DNA of 64,000 nucleotides from Sedimentibacter sp. zth1. Its GTDB lineage: Bacteria; Bacillota; Clostridia; Tissierellales; Sedimentibacteraceae. Each line of letters opens with the position of its first letter. Position 1 is the first letter of the stretch. Below, one piece after another: positions 19,938 through 28,380 of this stretch. A program made the position numbers and the translations under genes. The notes under the pieces are model-generated. The model worked only from the letters and a program-made list of their open reading frames with translations, was not told the DNA's origin and ran no database searches. The DNA lies in assembly GCF_017352195.1 (NCBI RefSeq), contig NZ_CP071445.1:124001-188000 (forward strand), written 5' to 3'.

Positions 19938-21509
19938 ATGTTAAGATCTACTTTTTCAGGATTTCAAGTAGCAAACCGAGGTTTAAGTTCGAGCCAACGT
20001 TTATTAGATATAACAGCTCAAAACATAACTAACATTAATACAGAGGGTTATACAAGACAAAGATTAGATTTATATTCTATTGCATATAGCTCAGGGTCAT
20101 CTCAATTTTCAGCGCTTTATGGAGGAATTGGTAGAGGAGTTGGAGATTCAGGTGCATCACAAATTAGAGACCCATTTTTAGATATCAGATATAGAAGCGA
20201 AGCTGCTAAGGTTGGCGAACAAGATATTATGAAAGATGCCTTAAAAGATTTAACCGCTATATTTGATGAGGTAACTACAGATGGGTTAGACGCACAATTT
20301 TCAGATTTAATTAAGCAATTACATGCTTTAAGTGCAACCCCATCTGATCCGGTTATAGAAGGTGTAGTTAAAACATCTGCAACAATGGTTTCTCAATTGT
20401 TAAATCACTATTCGTCGCAAATTGAAACAGTTAAAGATCAACAAATAAGTTATTTAGAAAAAGATTCAATGAGTAAGGTAAACAATCTTTTATCTGCTAT
20501 TGGTGAATTAAATGACCAAATTAAACAGCAAAATGTGCATGGTGATAAGGCACTTGAGTTAAATGATAAAAGGAACTCTCTAATTGATGAATTATCTACA
20601 TATATGAATATTGATTTGATAAGAGAAAAAGAGAATATCGGGAATGATCAAGATGTTGAAGTTCTTACAATTGTGTCCAATGATATAACAGACGCAGCAG
20701 GAAATAAACTTCAATTAGTAAATCAATCTAAAGCAGCAAAGCTTAATGTAGATTCTACTGATAAAAATAACATTGTAGTTTCAATAGAAACATCAATAGA
20801 TGCTAATTTTAGTGATGGTGATGACATAACATCAAGCTTAAAAAAAGGTGAACTTGCTGGATACTTGAATTTCTTAAATAATAAGGCTGAATTTACAGAT
20901 GGAGCATATTCAACTGAGAATAGAGGTATTCAATTTTATGAAGGTATGCTAGATGGCGTAGCAAGAGAATTTACTAAAATGTTCAATGATGCCAATGAGT
21001 ATCCTGCTGGAACTAAAAAAGACCTTTTTGAAGCAGACGGTGGTGGAGAAATAACAGCTGCAAATATTAAAATTTCAGATGCTTGGAAAAATGCAAATGA
21101 TTGCTACATAACCAATACAAAACAGCCAGCTGCTGGTGATGACAATAAAGGTGCAAATGACAATATATTAACTATGATTGCTTTGTTTGATAAAAAAATC
21201 AGTTTTAATAGTAAAATAGATGGAACAGGTAATTTTGTATTTAGCGGCACAATTCAAGAGGGATTTTCACATGCGGCTTCAACTTTGGATTTACAAATTA
21301 ATCATGCACAAGATTTATATAAAAGCTATGGAGAAACTCTTATAACAATAGATACAAGTAGAGCATCTATATCTGGAGTATCAATGGATGAGGAGGGTAT
21401 TAATCTATTACACTACAATAAGTCATACAGCGCAGCTGCTAGACTTATGACAACATTAGATGATGCACTTAGTACATTAATAAATAATACGGGTAGAGTA
21501 GGATTATAG
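19938..21509 (+). CDS. flgK: Flagellar hook-associated protein 1 FlgK
   Basis: 523 aa. The N-terminal axial domain has FQVANRGLSSSQRLLDITAQNITNINTEGYTRQRL-type sequence (SGFQVANRGL, NITNINTEGYTRQR), and the C-terminal one SGVSMDEEGINLLHYNKSYSAAARLM. The middle (about 230-430) is variable, Asp/Asn-rich and solvent-exposed in this family. It forms the first hook-filament junction. AAGGAG precedes the ATG. Confidence 0.95.
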   Translation: MLRSTFSGFQVANRGLSSSQRLLDITAQNITNINTEGYTRQRLDLYSIAYSSGSSQFSALYGGIGRGVGDSGASQIRDPFLDIRYRSEAAKVGEQDIMKDALKDLTAIFDEVTTDGLDAQFSDLIKQLHALSATPSDPVIEGVVKTSATMVSQLLNHYSSQIETVKDQQISYLEKDSMSKVNNLLSAIGELNDQIKQQNVHGDKALELNDKRNSLIDELSTYMNIDLIREKENIGNDQDVEVLTIVSNDITDAAGNKLQLVNQSKAAKLNVDSTDKNNIVVSIETSIDANFSDGDDITSSLKKGELAGYLNFLNNKAEFTDGAYSTENRGIQFYEGMLDGVAREFTKMFNDANEYPAGTKKDLFEADGGGEITAANIKISDAWKNANDCYITNTKQPAAGDDNKGANDNILTMIALFDKKISFNSKIDGTGNFVFSGTIQEGFSHAASTLDLQINHAQDLYKSYGETLITIDTSRASISGVSMDEEGINLLHYNKSYSAAARLMTTLDDALSTLINNTGRVGL

Positions 21510-21519
21510 GAGGAAATAT

Positions 21520-22551
21520 ATGAGAGTCACCAATAAAATGATAACAAGTAGATATAGTAGAGATTTGAATAAAAGTTTATCAGATCTTAATACTCTAAGT
21601 CAAAAGGTTGAAACAGGAAGAAAATTTCAAACGGGAGCAGAAGATCCCATAGGGGCAGTAAAAGCGTATAGACTTAGAAGAGAGTATTATAAAAATAAAA
21701 ATTATGATACTAACTTAAAAGAAGCTGATTCTACTTTAACATCTGCAGAAGGTAATCTAATGCAGCTTAATAAAAATCTACAAGCTATTCATACAAGTTG
21801 CTTAAAAGGTATAAATGGAACTATGACACTTGATGAAAGAGAAATAATATCAAATGAATTAAAAAACATACAGCATTCAATTGTAACTACATTAAATTCT
21901 GAATTTAATGACAAATATTTATTTAGTGGTAACAGTATGAGTACACCACCGTTTTCAGTAAGTAATGATAATCATCTTCTTTACAAAGGTGTTGATGTTT
22001 CAATAGCTGACCAAAATGCAACTGCTGGTAGCGATGAGAAAAAGGCATATGATGCGTTGGTAGAATTATCAAAAGAAAATGTATATTTAGATATCGGGCT
22101 ATCGTTAAAAGTAAATCCTGATAGTTCAATAGATAAAAACAGTGTATTTGATATTGGAATACCTGGAATAAATATATTAGGATTTGGTAAAGATTCAACA
22201 ACTGGTATAAGCAAAAACGTATATGATACAATAACCAGTATTTGTGATGAGCTAGAAGATTCAAACTTCTCTATGAATTCTATAAGCCCATACTTAGATA
22301 CATTTAATGACCAAAAAAATGATATATTAAAAGAAATAACATCAATAGGTTCAAAGTCACAGTATATAGATTTTCTAAAATCTAGAACTGAAAACAACAA
22401 TATAAACTTAAATAGCAAAATGTTTGAGGTGGAATGTGTAGATCCTGCCGAAGCAATAATGGATTGGAAAATGCAAGAGTATTCATATAATGCAGCTTTG
22501 CAAATGGGTATGAAAGTAATTCAGCCAAGTTTTCTTGACTTTATGAGATAA
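21520..22551 (+). CDS. flgL: Flagellar hook-associated protein 3 FlgL
   Basis: 343 aa. N-terminus MRVTNKMITSRYSRDLNKSL and VETGRKFQTGAEDPIGAVKA are flagellin-type; the C-terminus includes DPAEAIMDWKMQEYSYNAAL. Second hook-filament junction protein. AGGAGG 5 bp upstream; 10 bp after flgK. Shorter central part than FlgK. Confidence 0.95.
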   Translation: MRVTNKMITSRYSRDLNKSLSDLNTLSQKVETGRKFQTGAEDPIGAVKAYRLRREYYKNKNYDTNLKEADSTLTSAEGNLMQLNKNLQAIHTSCLKGINGTMTLDEREIISNELKNIQHSIVTTLNSEFNDKYLFSGNSMSTPPFSVSNDNHLLYKGVDVSIADQNATAGSDEKKAYDALVELSKENVYLDIGLSLKVNPDSSIDKNSVFDIGIPGINILGFGKDSTTGISKNVYDTITSICDELEDSNFSMNSISPYLDTFNDQKNDILKEITSIGSKSQYIDFLKSRTENNNINLNSKMFEVECVDPAEAIMDWKMQEYSYNAALQMGMKVIQPSFLDFMR

Positions 22552-22615
22552 AAATAACATAAAATATTTTACATAAATTTTAAACTAAATTATTAAGCGT
22601 TTGGGGTGAATGTAA

Positions 22616-23230
22616 ATGTTGGAACCTTTAATAGAAATTAGAAGTATTCCGATGAGCATTGAGTATAAAATTCGTAATGCTACAATTGAATTAGCGTCTG
22701 GAGATGCAAATTTAGAGATTAATAGAGATAAAAATGGGTTGCAAATAAAAATGCAACCAGCTAAAATTAATATTGATACATTTAATGCAAGAAATTCTAT
22801 GGAAACTAAATCTCCTTTGCTTTCTATAGAAAAGTTTGCAAAAGATGGTATAAAAGCTGGATATGAGGCTACAGCTGATTTTGCAAAAGAGGGAGAAATG
22901 CTTATGGACATATACTTAGACAATGATGTTTTTGCTAAAATAGCTAGTGAAAGATTAAAAAGTGATGTGCAGTTTAATTTAGGTTTTACACCAAGTGAAC
23001 CAGTAGAACTAGATTATCAAGAAGGTGATTTATCTATTAAATACGAAATGGATAGACTAAATTTTGATTGGAAAATGAGCAGACCAGAATTAGAGTTTAC
23101 ACCTGGTGATATAGAACTTTTAATAAAAGAGTATGCTAGAGTTGAACTTGAATATATAGGTTCACCTTTGTATGTACCACCAAGTGCTAATCCTGATTAC
23201 GAACCAAAATTTATAAACACAAAAGCATAA
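22616..23230 (+). CDS. DUF6470 family protein (YviE-like)
   Basis: 204 aa. Begins MLEPLIEIRSIPMSIEYKI and contains alternating basic and acidic segments without membrane spans or a signal peptide. YviE-type proteins occupy the same place between flgL and fliW in Bacillus and Clostridia. Their function is not established; a late flagellar role is inferred only from position. GGGGTGA is the likely ribosome site. Confidence 0.8.
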   Translation: MLEPLIEIRSIPMSIEYKIRNATIELASGDANLEINRDKNGLQIKMQPAKINIDTFNARNSMETKSPLLSIEKFAKDGIKAGYEATADFAKEGEMLMDIYLDNDVFAKIASERLKSDVQFNLGFTPSEPVELDYQEGDLSIKYEMDRLNFDWKMSRPELEFTPGDIELLIKEYARVELEYIGSPLYVPPSANPDYEPKFINTKA

Positions 23231-23254
23231 ATAAGTATAAAGGGAGTAAAACAT

Positions 23255-23701
23255 ATGAACATTAATACAAAAGAATTTGGAGAAATAGAAATACAAGATA
23301 ATGATATAATCAATTTTAAAGGTAGTATTTATGGCTTTGAGAAATATAAAAAGTATGTGATTCTCAACAATTCTCCGGAAGATAGTATAATGTATTTACA
23401 GTCAGTAGAGAATGAGGATTTACATTTTGTAATTGTTGATCCATATGCTATTTTTCCCTTGTACACTCCAATATTAAATGATGAAGATTATAAAAATCTT
23501 GAAATTACAAAAGGTAAACACAATAAACTAAAATATATGCTTATAGCTGTTATATCAGAAAATATGAAAGACTCAGTAGTAAATCTAAAAAGTCCTATAG
23601 TTATTAATCCGGATAATAGGTTGGCAGTACAGTCAATTTTGCAAAATCAAGATTACTGCTTAAGATATCCTCTATTTCAAAAAAAAGAGGATGGTGAATA
23701 A
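23255..23701 (+). CDS. fliW: Flagellar assembly factor FliW
   Basis: 148 aa. FKGSIYGFEKYKKYVILNN near residue 21 and FVIVDPYAIFPLY near 57 match FliW. FliW binds both flagellin and CsrA and so releases flagellin mRNA from CsrA repression when flagellin is low. It ends directly at the csrA start, the conserved fliW-csrA pair. Confidence 0.93.
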   Translation: MNINTKEFGEIEIQDNDIINFKGSIYGFEKYKKYVILNNSPEDSIMYLQSVENEDLHFVIVDPYAIFPLYTPILNDEDYKNLEITKGKHNKLKYMLIAVISENMKDSVVNLKSPIVINPDNRLAVQSILQNQDYCLRYPLFQKKEDGE

Positions 23702-23929
23702 ATGCTAGTAATCAAAAGAAAGTTAAATGAATCAATATTAATTGGAGATAATATTGAGGTAATAGTTTCCGAAATTTCAGGAGATAAGATAAAGTTAGCT
23801 ATAAGTGCACCGAATGATATAAAAATAATGAGAAAAGAACTAAAAGAAACTTTAGATTTTAATAAGAATGCTACAAAAGTAATCGGCAAGTCAGACATAT
23901 CTAAGTTAAATGAAAAACTTAATAAGTAA
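23702..23929 (+). CDS. csrA: Carbon storage regulator / translational repressor CsrA
   Basis: 75 aa. MLVIKRKLNESILIGDNIEVIV and the following GDKIKLAISAP are diagnostic of CsrA, a dimer that binds GGA motifs over ribosome-binding sites. It begins with no gap after fliW; the GGATGGTGA at the end of fliW serves as its Shine-Dalgarno. No flagellin gene follows here, so the hag target is elsewhere. Confidence 0.96.
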   Translation: MLVIKRKLNESILIGDNIEVIVSEISGDKIKLAISAPNDIKIMRKELKETLDFNKNATKVIGKSDISKLNEKLNK

Positions 23930-23949
23930 AAGCCTTTATGGCTTTTTTT
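23928..23949 (+). terminator. Intrinsic terminator after csrA
   Basis: AAAAGCC (23928-23934), loop TTTAT, GGCTTTT followed by T residues. It overlaps the csrA stop codon and ends the flagellar operon. Confidence 0.85.
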
Positions 23950-23957
23950 AATACGCA

Positions 23958-23980
23958 GAGTTGCGTAGCAACTTTTTTAT
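23958..23980 (+). repeat. Terminator-like 23-bp repeat, copy 1
   Basis: GAGTTGCGTAGCAACTTTTT.. forms AGTTGC/GCAACT with a GTA loop and a T tract. The same 23 bases occur at 28495-28517, so this is a dispersed repeat as well as a possible second terminator behind csrA. Confidence 0.7.
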
Positions 23981-24044
23981 ATAAGTGAAATCAATTTTAG
24001 TTAATAAAATTCAATTAAATTAAAAAATAAATGCTAAAAAAGTA

Positions 24045-24075
24045 TTGACATATAACCAAGTTTAATATAAACTTG
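24045..24075 (+). promoter_or_regulatory. Promoter of rplM-rpsI with overlapping palindrome
   Basis: A perfect TTGACA at 24045-24050; the -10 is either TATAAA (24066-24071, 15-bp spacer) or TAAACT (24068-24073, 17 bp). A perfect 8-bp inverted repeat CAAGTTTA-ATA-TAAACTTG at 24057-24075 covers the spacer and -10. Confidence 0.6.
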
Positions 24076-24078
24076 ATA

Positions 24079-24130
24079 GGTAATTGTTAATAAAAAAGCT
24101 ACCAATGCCCCGGAAGTTTTTTTTATCATA
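24079..24130 (+). promoter_or_regulatory. Possible rplM leader (ribosomal protein leader-like)
   Basis: GGTA and TACC (around 24078-24104) can pair, followed by GCCCCGG and a run of eight T at about 24117-24124. The layout resembles a leader with an attenuator ahead of rplM-rpsI; L13 leaders are known in Firmicutes. I cannot match the consensus by eye. Confidence 0.35.
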
Positions 24131-24175
24131 GATTATCATAGATTATTAGGAAAATAAATAGGAGGACCAACCAAT

Positions 24176-24604
24176 ATGAAAAGCTTCATTGCAAAACCTA
24201 ATGAAGTAGAAAGAAAATGGTATGTTATTAATGCCGAGGGAAAAACATTAGGTAGATTATCAACAGAAGTTGCTAAGCTTTTAAGAGGAAAGCATAAACC
24301 AATATATACTACACATGTAGACACAGGAGACCATGTAATAATAGTTAACTGTGACAAAGTAGTTTTAACAGGAAAGAAATTAGAACAAAAGATGTATAGA
24401 CATCACTCGGGATACATGGGTGGAATGACAGAAATTCCTTACAAACATTTCATGGAAGATAATGCTGATAAAGCTGTTTACCTTGCAGTAAAAGGAATGC
24501 TTCCTAAAAATAAATTAGGAAGACAAATGCTTAAAAAATTAAGAGTATACGCAGGACCAGAGCATGAGAACCAAGCTCAACAACCTGAAGTATACGAGTT
24601 TTAA
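24176..24604 (+). CDS. rplM: 50S ribosomal protein L13
   Basis: 142 aa. [22 protein letters not shown] at the start and the signature [24 protein letters not shown] are typical L13. TAGGAGG precedes the ATG. rplM normally follows truA directly; here it has its own promoter after the flagellar block. Confidence 0.97.
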   Translation: MKSFIAKPNEVERKWYVINAEGKTLGRLSTEVAKLLRGKHKPIYTTHVDTGDHVIIVNCDKVVLTGKKLEQKMYRHHSGYMGGMTEIPYKHFMEDNADKAVYLAVKGMLPKNKLGRQMLKKLRVYAGPEHENQAQQPEVYEF

Positions 24605-24628
24605 TTAGGATAGGAGGAGAAATAGCTA

Positions 24629-25018
24629 ATGAAAGCACAATACATTGGTACTGGTAGAAGAAAAAAAGCAATTGCTAGAGTAAGATTAGTTCCAGGAACT
24701 GGAAAAATAACTATAAATAAAAGAGATATTGAAAACTTTTTTAACTATGAAACATTAAGAGTTGTAGTTAAAGAACCATTAATGATAACTGATACATTAA
24801 GCCAATATGACGTATTAGTAAACGTACATGGTGGAGGATACACTGGTCAAGCTGGAGCAATCCGTCACGGTATATCAAGAGCCTTATTACAAGCTGATGC
24901 TGAATTAAGACCAATACTTAAAAAAGCAGGTTTCTTAACAAGAGACCCAAGAATGAAAGAAAGAAAGAAATACGGTCTTAAAAAAGCTAGAAAAGCTTCA
25001 CAATTTAGCAAGAGATAG
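24629..25018 (+). CDS. rpsI: 30S ribosomal protein S9
   Basis: 129 aa. [19 protein letters not shown] at the start and the basic C-terminus [17 protein letters not shown], whose final residues reach the P-site tRNA anticodon. TAGGAGGAG precedes the ATG. Cotranscribed with rplM. Confidence 0.97.
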   Translation: MKAQYIGTGRRKKAIARVRLVPGTGKITINKRDIENFFNYETLRVVVKEPLMITDTLSQYDVLVNVHGGGYTGQAGAIRHGISRALLQADAELRPILKKAGFLTRDPRMKERKKYGLKKARKASQFSKR

Positions 25019-25042
25019 AATTTCAAAATTAATGATATTAAT

Positions 25043-25067
25043 GCGGTTTTGGGTTATCCAAAGCCGC
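25043..25067 (+). terminator. GC-rich hairpin after rpsI
   Basis: GCGGTTTTGG / CCAAAGCCGC (one G-U pair) with a short loop lies 25 bp after rpsI. The bases after it are T-rich but not a clean T tract, so termination may be partial. It lies immediately before the preQ1 aptamer. Confidence 0.5.
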
Positions 25068-25068
25068 T

Positions 25069-25103
25069 TAGTGTTTCCTTGGCACCCACTTTAAAAATCA
25101 AGG
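25069..25103 (+). ncRNA. preQ1-I riboswitch upstream of queT
   Basis: The segment fits the small preQ1-I H-type pseudoknot. P1 is AGTG (25070-25073) with CACT (25087-25090); the loop contains CCTTG, which pairs with CAAGG (25099-25103) through an A-rich tail (TTTAAAAAT). The ligand-contacting CACCC stretch is in the right place. The next gene is a QueT-type transporter, a known preQ1-I regulon member. Recognised by hand from the consensus, not by a covariance search. Confidence 0.8.
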
Positions 25104-25140
25104 TCATTTAAATTAATATATGATTATTAATAAATAAGTG

Positions 25141-25176
25141 ACTCCGGGAAACTAATAAATTCAAGGAGTTTTTTTT
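25141..25176 (+). promoter_or_regulatory. Expression platform before queT (terminator/RBS hairpin)
   Basis: ACTCC (25141-25145) pairs with GGAGT (25165-25169), followed by eight T (25169-25176) and the queT ATG. The right arm contains the queT Shine-Dalgarno (CAAGGAG). The hairpin could stop transcription or hide the ribosome site under control of the upstream aptamer. Confidence 0.5.
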
Positions 25177-25677
25177 ATGGATAAAAACAAAGTAAAATTT
25201 ATAACAAAGTCTGCTATAGTTGCAGCACTTTATGCAGCAATCACATTTGCGTTTGCAGGACTATCATATGGACAAATTCAATTCAGGATATCTGAGATAT
25301 TAGTTCTATTAGTATTTGTTGACAGAAAATATTTCTGGGGATTAGTATTAGGTTGTATTATATCAAATGCAGCTAGTCCACTTGGAATTGTAGATGTTTT
25401 TGCAGGAACATTGGCTACATCTATAGCATTAGCATTTATTATTTTTGTTAGAGAAAAACTTGGCGATAACAATAAAGCTTTAATCATTGCAAGTCTTGGA
25501 CCTGTAATATCAAATGCAATTATTGTAGGTATAGAGTTAACTGTTCTATTCAAAGAAATGCCTTTTATAATCAATGCGGCATATGTAGCGTTAGGTGAAT
25601 TTGTAGTAGTAACAATAGCTGGAGTAGTAGTTTTTGCTAAAATGAAAAATGTAATAAAAAAAGTAGCAAGTTTCTAA
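25177..25677 (+). CDS. queT: QueT family queuosine precursor transporter (ECF S component-like)
   Basis: 166 aa with about five to six membrane segments. The family motif region LSYGQIQFRISEILVLLVF (residues about 29-47) and the GCIISNAASPLGIVDVFAGT stretch are typical of QueT. It probably imports preQ1 or a related precursor with the ECF module ecfA1A2T encoded 9 kb upstream. The preQ1-I aptamer in its leader supports this. Ends at a strong terminator. Confidence 0.88.
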   Translation: MDKNKVKFITKSAIVAALYAAITFAFAGLSYGQIQFRISEILVLLVFVDRKYFWGLVLGCIISNAASPLGIVDVFAGTLATSIALAFIIFVREKLGDNNKALIIASLGPVISNAIIVGIELTVLFKEMPFIINAAYVALGEFVVVTIAGVVVFAKMKNVIKKVASF

Positions 25678-25710
25678 AAAAACGTAGGTATAAGCCTACG
25701 TTTTTATTTT
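25677..25710 (+). terminator. Terminator after queT
   Basis: AAAACGTAGG / CCTACGTTTT with loop TATAAG (about 25679-25704) and a T-rich tail. Confidence 0.85.
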
Positions 25711-25716
25711 GTATTT

Positions 25717-25769
<53 letters not shown>

Positions 25770-25786
25770 CTTCATTACTTCCTGAT

Positions 25787-26599
25787 TTAAGCTTTTTTAA
25801 CTAATATTTGTAGTTGAGTTAAATATTGACTAACATCGCTTGTTTCATGCACATCAATTTTATATAGCTCAATAGGGTCAGATAAAACTTCCATGTTATT
25901 TTCATTTATAAAAGAAATCATTTTAGGGAGGAATTCTTTAGTTCTACTATAATCACCGTTATATTGGAGAGTAACATAATCTCCCTCAGGCAAAACAAAA
26001 TCATAATTTTTATCATTCTTGTTCAAAATGAAAAATACAGATGTGTAGGAATTGTAAATTTTATTGATAACATCGGTAGCATTCATTGTTACACCAACGT
26101 AGTTATTGCCAAGAAGATATAATTTGTTTTCATACTTTTTATGAAGTTTTTTAATCAAAAAATCAGCCTCTTCATCACGAGAAAAATTATCATTAAGCAT
26201 AATAACCTTACGTTCATCAAAATGCTTTAAATCTATAATTTCCTTTTCAGGATCCTTAAAATCTTCTTGTAAGGACTTCATTCTTTCTTTAATAGAGCTT
26301 TTTTGATAATTAAGCTTATTAATGCTTTTGGTTATTAAATCTATTTCTTGGTTAAGAATATCAAGAGTATTTTCAATAGTACGATTTTCCAAATATTCCT
26401 TGATTTTATTCATAGAAAAATTCAAATTTCTTAAATCTTTTATAATATTAAGTCTCCATATATCTTGAATACTATATAGTCTGTAACCATTATCTTCACG
26501 TTTAGGTTTTAATATACCTATTTTTTCATAGTACCTCAAAGAGTCTTTTCCTATGTTGTAAAGGGTAGATATTTCATTAATTTTATAATAATTTTTCAT
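25787..26599 (-). CDS. MerR family transcriptional regulator
   Basis: 270 aa. The N-terminal winged helix-turn-helix reads KINEISTLYNIGKDSLRYYEKIGILKPKREDNGYRLYS (cited as two motifs: SLRYYEKIGIL and NGYRLYS). A coiled coil follows (about 85-120). Residues 130-270 form an effector domain, perhaps of the GyrI/BmrR kind that binds hydrophobic ligands. AGGAG precedes the ATG. No target gene is adjacent except a broken one at 26722. Confidence 0.9.
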   Translation of the reverse strand: MKNYYKINEISTLYNIGKDSLRYYEKIGILKPKREDNGYRLYSIQDIWRLNIIKDLRNLNFSMNKIKEYLENRTIENTLDILNQEIDLITKSINKLNYQKSSIKERMKSLQEDFKDPEKEIIDLKHFDERKVIMLNDNFSRDEEADFLIKKLHKKYENKLYLLGNNYVGVTMNATDVINKIYNSYTSVFFILNKNDKNYDFVLPEGDYVTLQYNGDYSRTKEFLPKMISFINENNMEVLSDPIELYKIDVHETSDVSQYLTQLQILVKKA

Positions 26600-26721
26600 G
26601 TTAAACTCCTATTAATAAATTACGTATATTATATCACAAAAAAATAATTAAAAACTAATTTATATTGCAATAATAAAAGTATTTTAATATAAGTTGACAT
26701 GGAAAAATATACATATGGAAA

Positions 26722-27341
26722 ATGCGTTGCTTAGGCAAAATAAAACAAAGCAAAATTAAGTTTATTTATAATTCTCAATCAGAAATGAATGCGCGTTTTA
26801 ACAATAATAGTATTAAGCTATTAGTATCTAATTGTGAAATCAAAGATATTATTAAAAATACTATATTGACAGAATCAACAAATAAGTTTAAAATAAAACA
26901 GTATGAAACTTATGCAAAATTTCAAAATTTTGCACTAGAAGATGGAAAAGAATATTTGCTTGTGTTTGATATAATATTCTCATCAGATTCTAATTTGACT
27001 TCATTTAATACTATCGTTGATTTTTATAGTTTCTCTAAAGATTTGTTGTATGACACCAGATATGTAAGAGAAGAAATTATGCGTGGTGAAACTGGATATA
27101 GTATTAGATTTAGCTATGATGCACAAGGTAAGTATTATGAGGTTAAAAAAAATTCTGATGCTGAGAAGAAATACATAAAAGGTACATTTGATATTATAAT
27201 GATTCTAAAGATACATTTATATTTTTTAATACAGATGGAACTTTAAAAAATGGTGCACAAACGATTACTATTAAAAAGAACGACTCGTCTGAGGTTACTT
27301 TGATTAAAGTAAATAATATGGGGAATTCTTATAATGAATAA
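26722..27341 (+). pseudogene. Frameshifted remnant of an unknown protein gene
   Basis: The frame from 26722 gives 174 aa ending near 27246, but its last 17 residues look random. Around 27188-27200 the reading continues cleanly one frame over as YNDSKDTFIFFNTDGTLKNG and further, to a TAA at 27339-27341, so about one base has been lost. The combined product would be about 205 aa, hydrophilic and rich in Asn, Lys and Ser, with no domain I recognise. No Shine-Dalgarno precedes the ATG, so the 5' end may also be missing. Programmed frameshifting is not ruled out. Confidence 0.6.
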
Positions 27342-27420
27342 TTTATTTGTTGCGCTAGACAAAACATTGGAATAAACAGCAATATGCTGGTTATAATACA
27401 CAAAAAGGAGGATACAACAA

Positions 27421-27978
27421 ATGATTTCAGCAAGTGATTTTAAAAAGGGTGTCACTATGGTGTGGAATGACGGACTTTGGCAAATAGCTGATTTTCAACA
27501 TGTTAAGCCTGGTAAAGGTGCTGCATTTGTAAGAACAACATTAAAAAATATTAAGACAGGTGCAACTAGAGTAGAAACTTTTAATCCTGCAGATAAGTTT
27601 CCTAAGGCTCATATTGAAACAAAAGAAATGCAATATATATATAATGATGGTGAATTATATTATTTCATGGATCTTGAAAGCTTTGAACAGATTCCACTTA
27701 ACTTTGAACAAGTTGAAGTAGCTATCAAATATATAAAAGAGAATGAAAATGCTATCATGAGATTTTATGAAGGCAAGCCTTTTGAAGTTCAAGCTCCAAA
27801 TTTTGTTGAGTTAGAAGTTGTAGAAACTGAACCTGGTTTTAAAGGTGACACTGCCACTGGTGCAAATAAACCTGCTAAGTTGGAAACAGGTGCTGTTGTT
27901 AACGTACCGCTTTTCATTGAAACTGGAGATGTTTTGAAAATTGATACAAGAACAGGCGATTACTTATCTAGAGTATAA
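27421..27978 (+). CDS. efp: Elongation factor P
   Basis: 185 aa. [20 protein letters not shown] and the tip loop [13 protein letters not shown] with Lys32, the residue that is modified in Bacillus EF-P. EF-P rescues ribosomes stalled on proline stretches. AAAAGGAGG precedes the ATG. Followed after 21 bp by the CD1247-like gene, a conserved clostridial pair. Confidence 0.97.
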   Translation: MISASDFKKGVTMVWNDGLWQIADFQHVKPGKGAAFVRTTLKNIKTGATRVETFNPADKFPKAHIETKEMQYIYNDGELYYFMDLESFEQIPLNFEQVEVAIKYIKENENAIMRFYEGKPFEVQAPNFVELEVVETEPGFKGDTATGANKPAKLETGAVVNVPLFIETGDVLKIDTRTGDYLSRV

Positions 27979-27999
27979 TAAAAAAGGAGAAAATTTAAT

Positions 28000-28308
28000 A
28001 TGGATTTTTTATTTGAAAAAATTGCTTACCTTAAAGGTTTAGCAGAAGGTTTAGACGTATCTGAAAATACAAAAGAAGGTAAACTTTTCAAAGCTATGAT
28101 TGATGTACTAGAAGAAATTACTAACAACATAGACGAATTAGTTGAAGACCAAGATGAAGTTAATGAATACTTAGATCTTTTAGATGAAGATTTATCAAAA
28201 GTAGAAGGCGAAATTTTCGGAGAATATGACATAGACGAAGACTTTGAATTTGATGAAGATGATTTTGAAGACGAATGTGAATGTAGTTGCGGATGCGACT
28301 GCGAATAA
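28000..28308 (+). CDS. Acidic CD1247-type conserved clostridial protein
   Basis: 102 aa. The N-terminal two thirds (LFEKIAYLKGLAEGLDV, then EYLDLLDEDLSKVEGE) match the family found next to efp in Clostridia. The C-terminus is a run of Asp/Glu/Phe followed by CECSCGCDCE, five cysteines in nine residues, which might bind metal. No function is known. AAAGGAG precedes the ATG; a strong terminator follows. Confidence 0.8.
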   Translation: MDFLFEKIAYLKGLAEGLDVSENTKEGKLFKAMIDVLEEITNNIDELVEDQDEVNEYLDLLDEDLSKVEGEIFGEYDIDEDFEFDEDDFEDECECSCGCDCE

Positions 28309-28322
28309 TAAATAAAAAAATG

Positions 28323-28349
28323 CGAGCAAGTTAATTGCTCGTTTTTTTT
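28323..28349 (+). terminator. Terminator of the efp operon
   Basis: CGAGCAA (28323-28329), loop GTTAA, TTGCTCG (28335-28341), then eight T. Confidence 0.9.
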
Positions 28350-28380
28350 ATTTATTAGGAAAGTTCTACTTCTAGTATAT

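Noticed and set aside
21981-22418. 145-codon antisense frame inside flgL
   Set aside because: Long only because flgL is AT-rich with few stops on the other strand; no Shine-Dalgarno and no recognisable domain.
25141-25176. A second, tandem preQ1 aptamer directly before queT
   Set aside because: The CTCCGGGAAACTAATAAA segment lacks the loop and CACCC pattern of the aptamer; it fits better as the expression platform.
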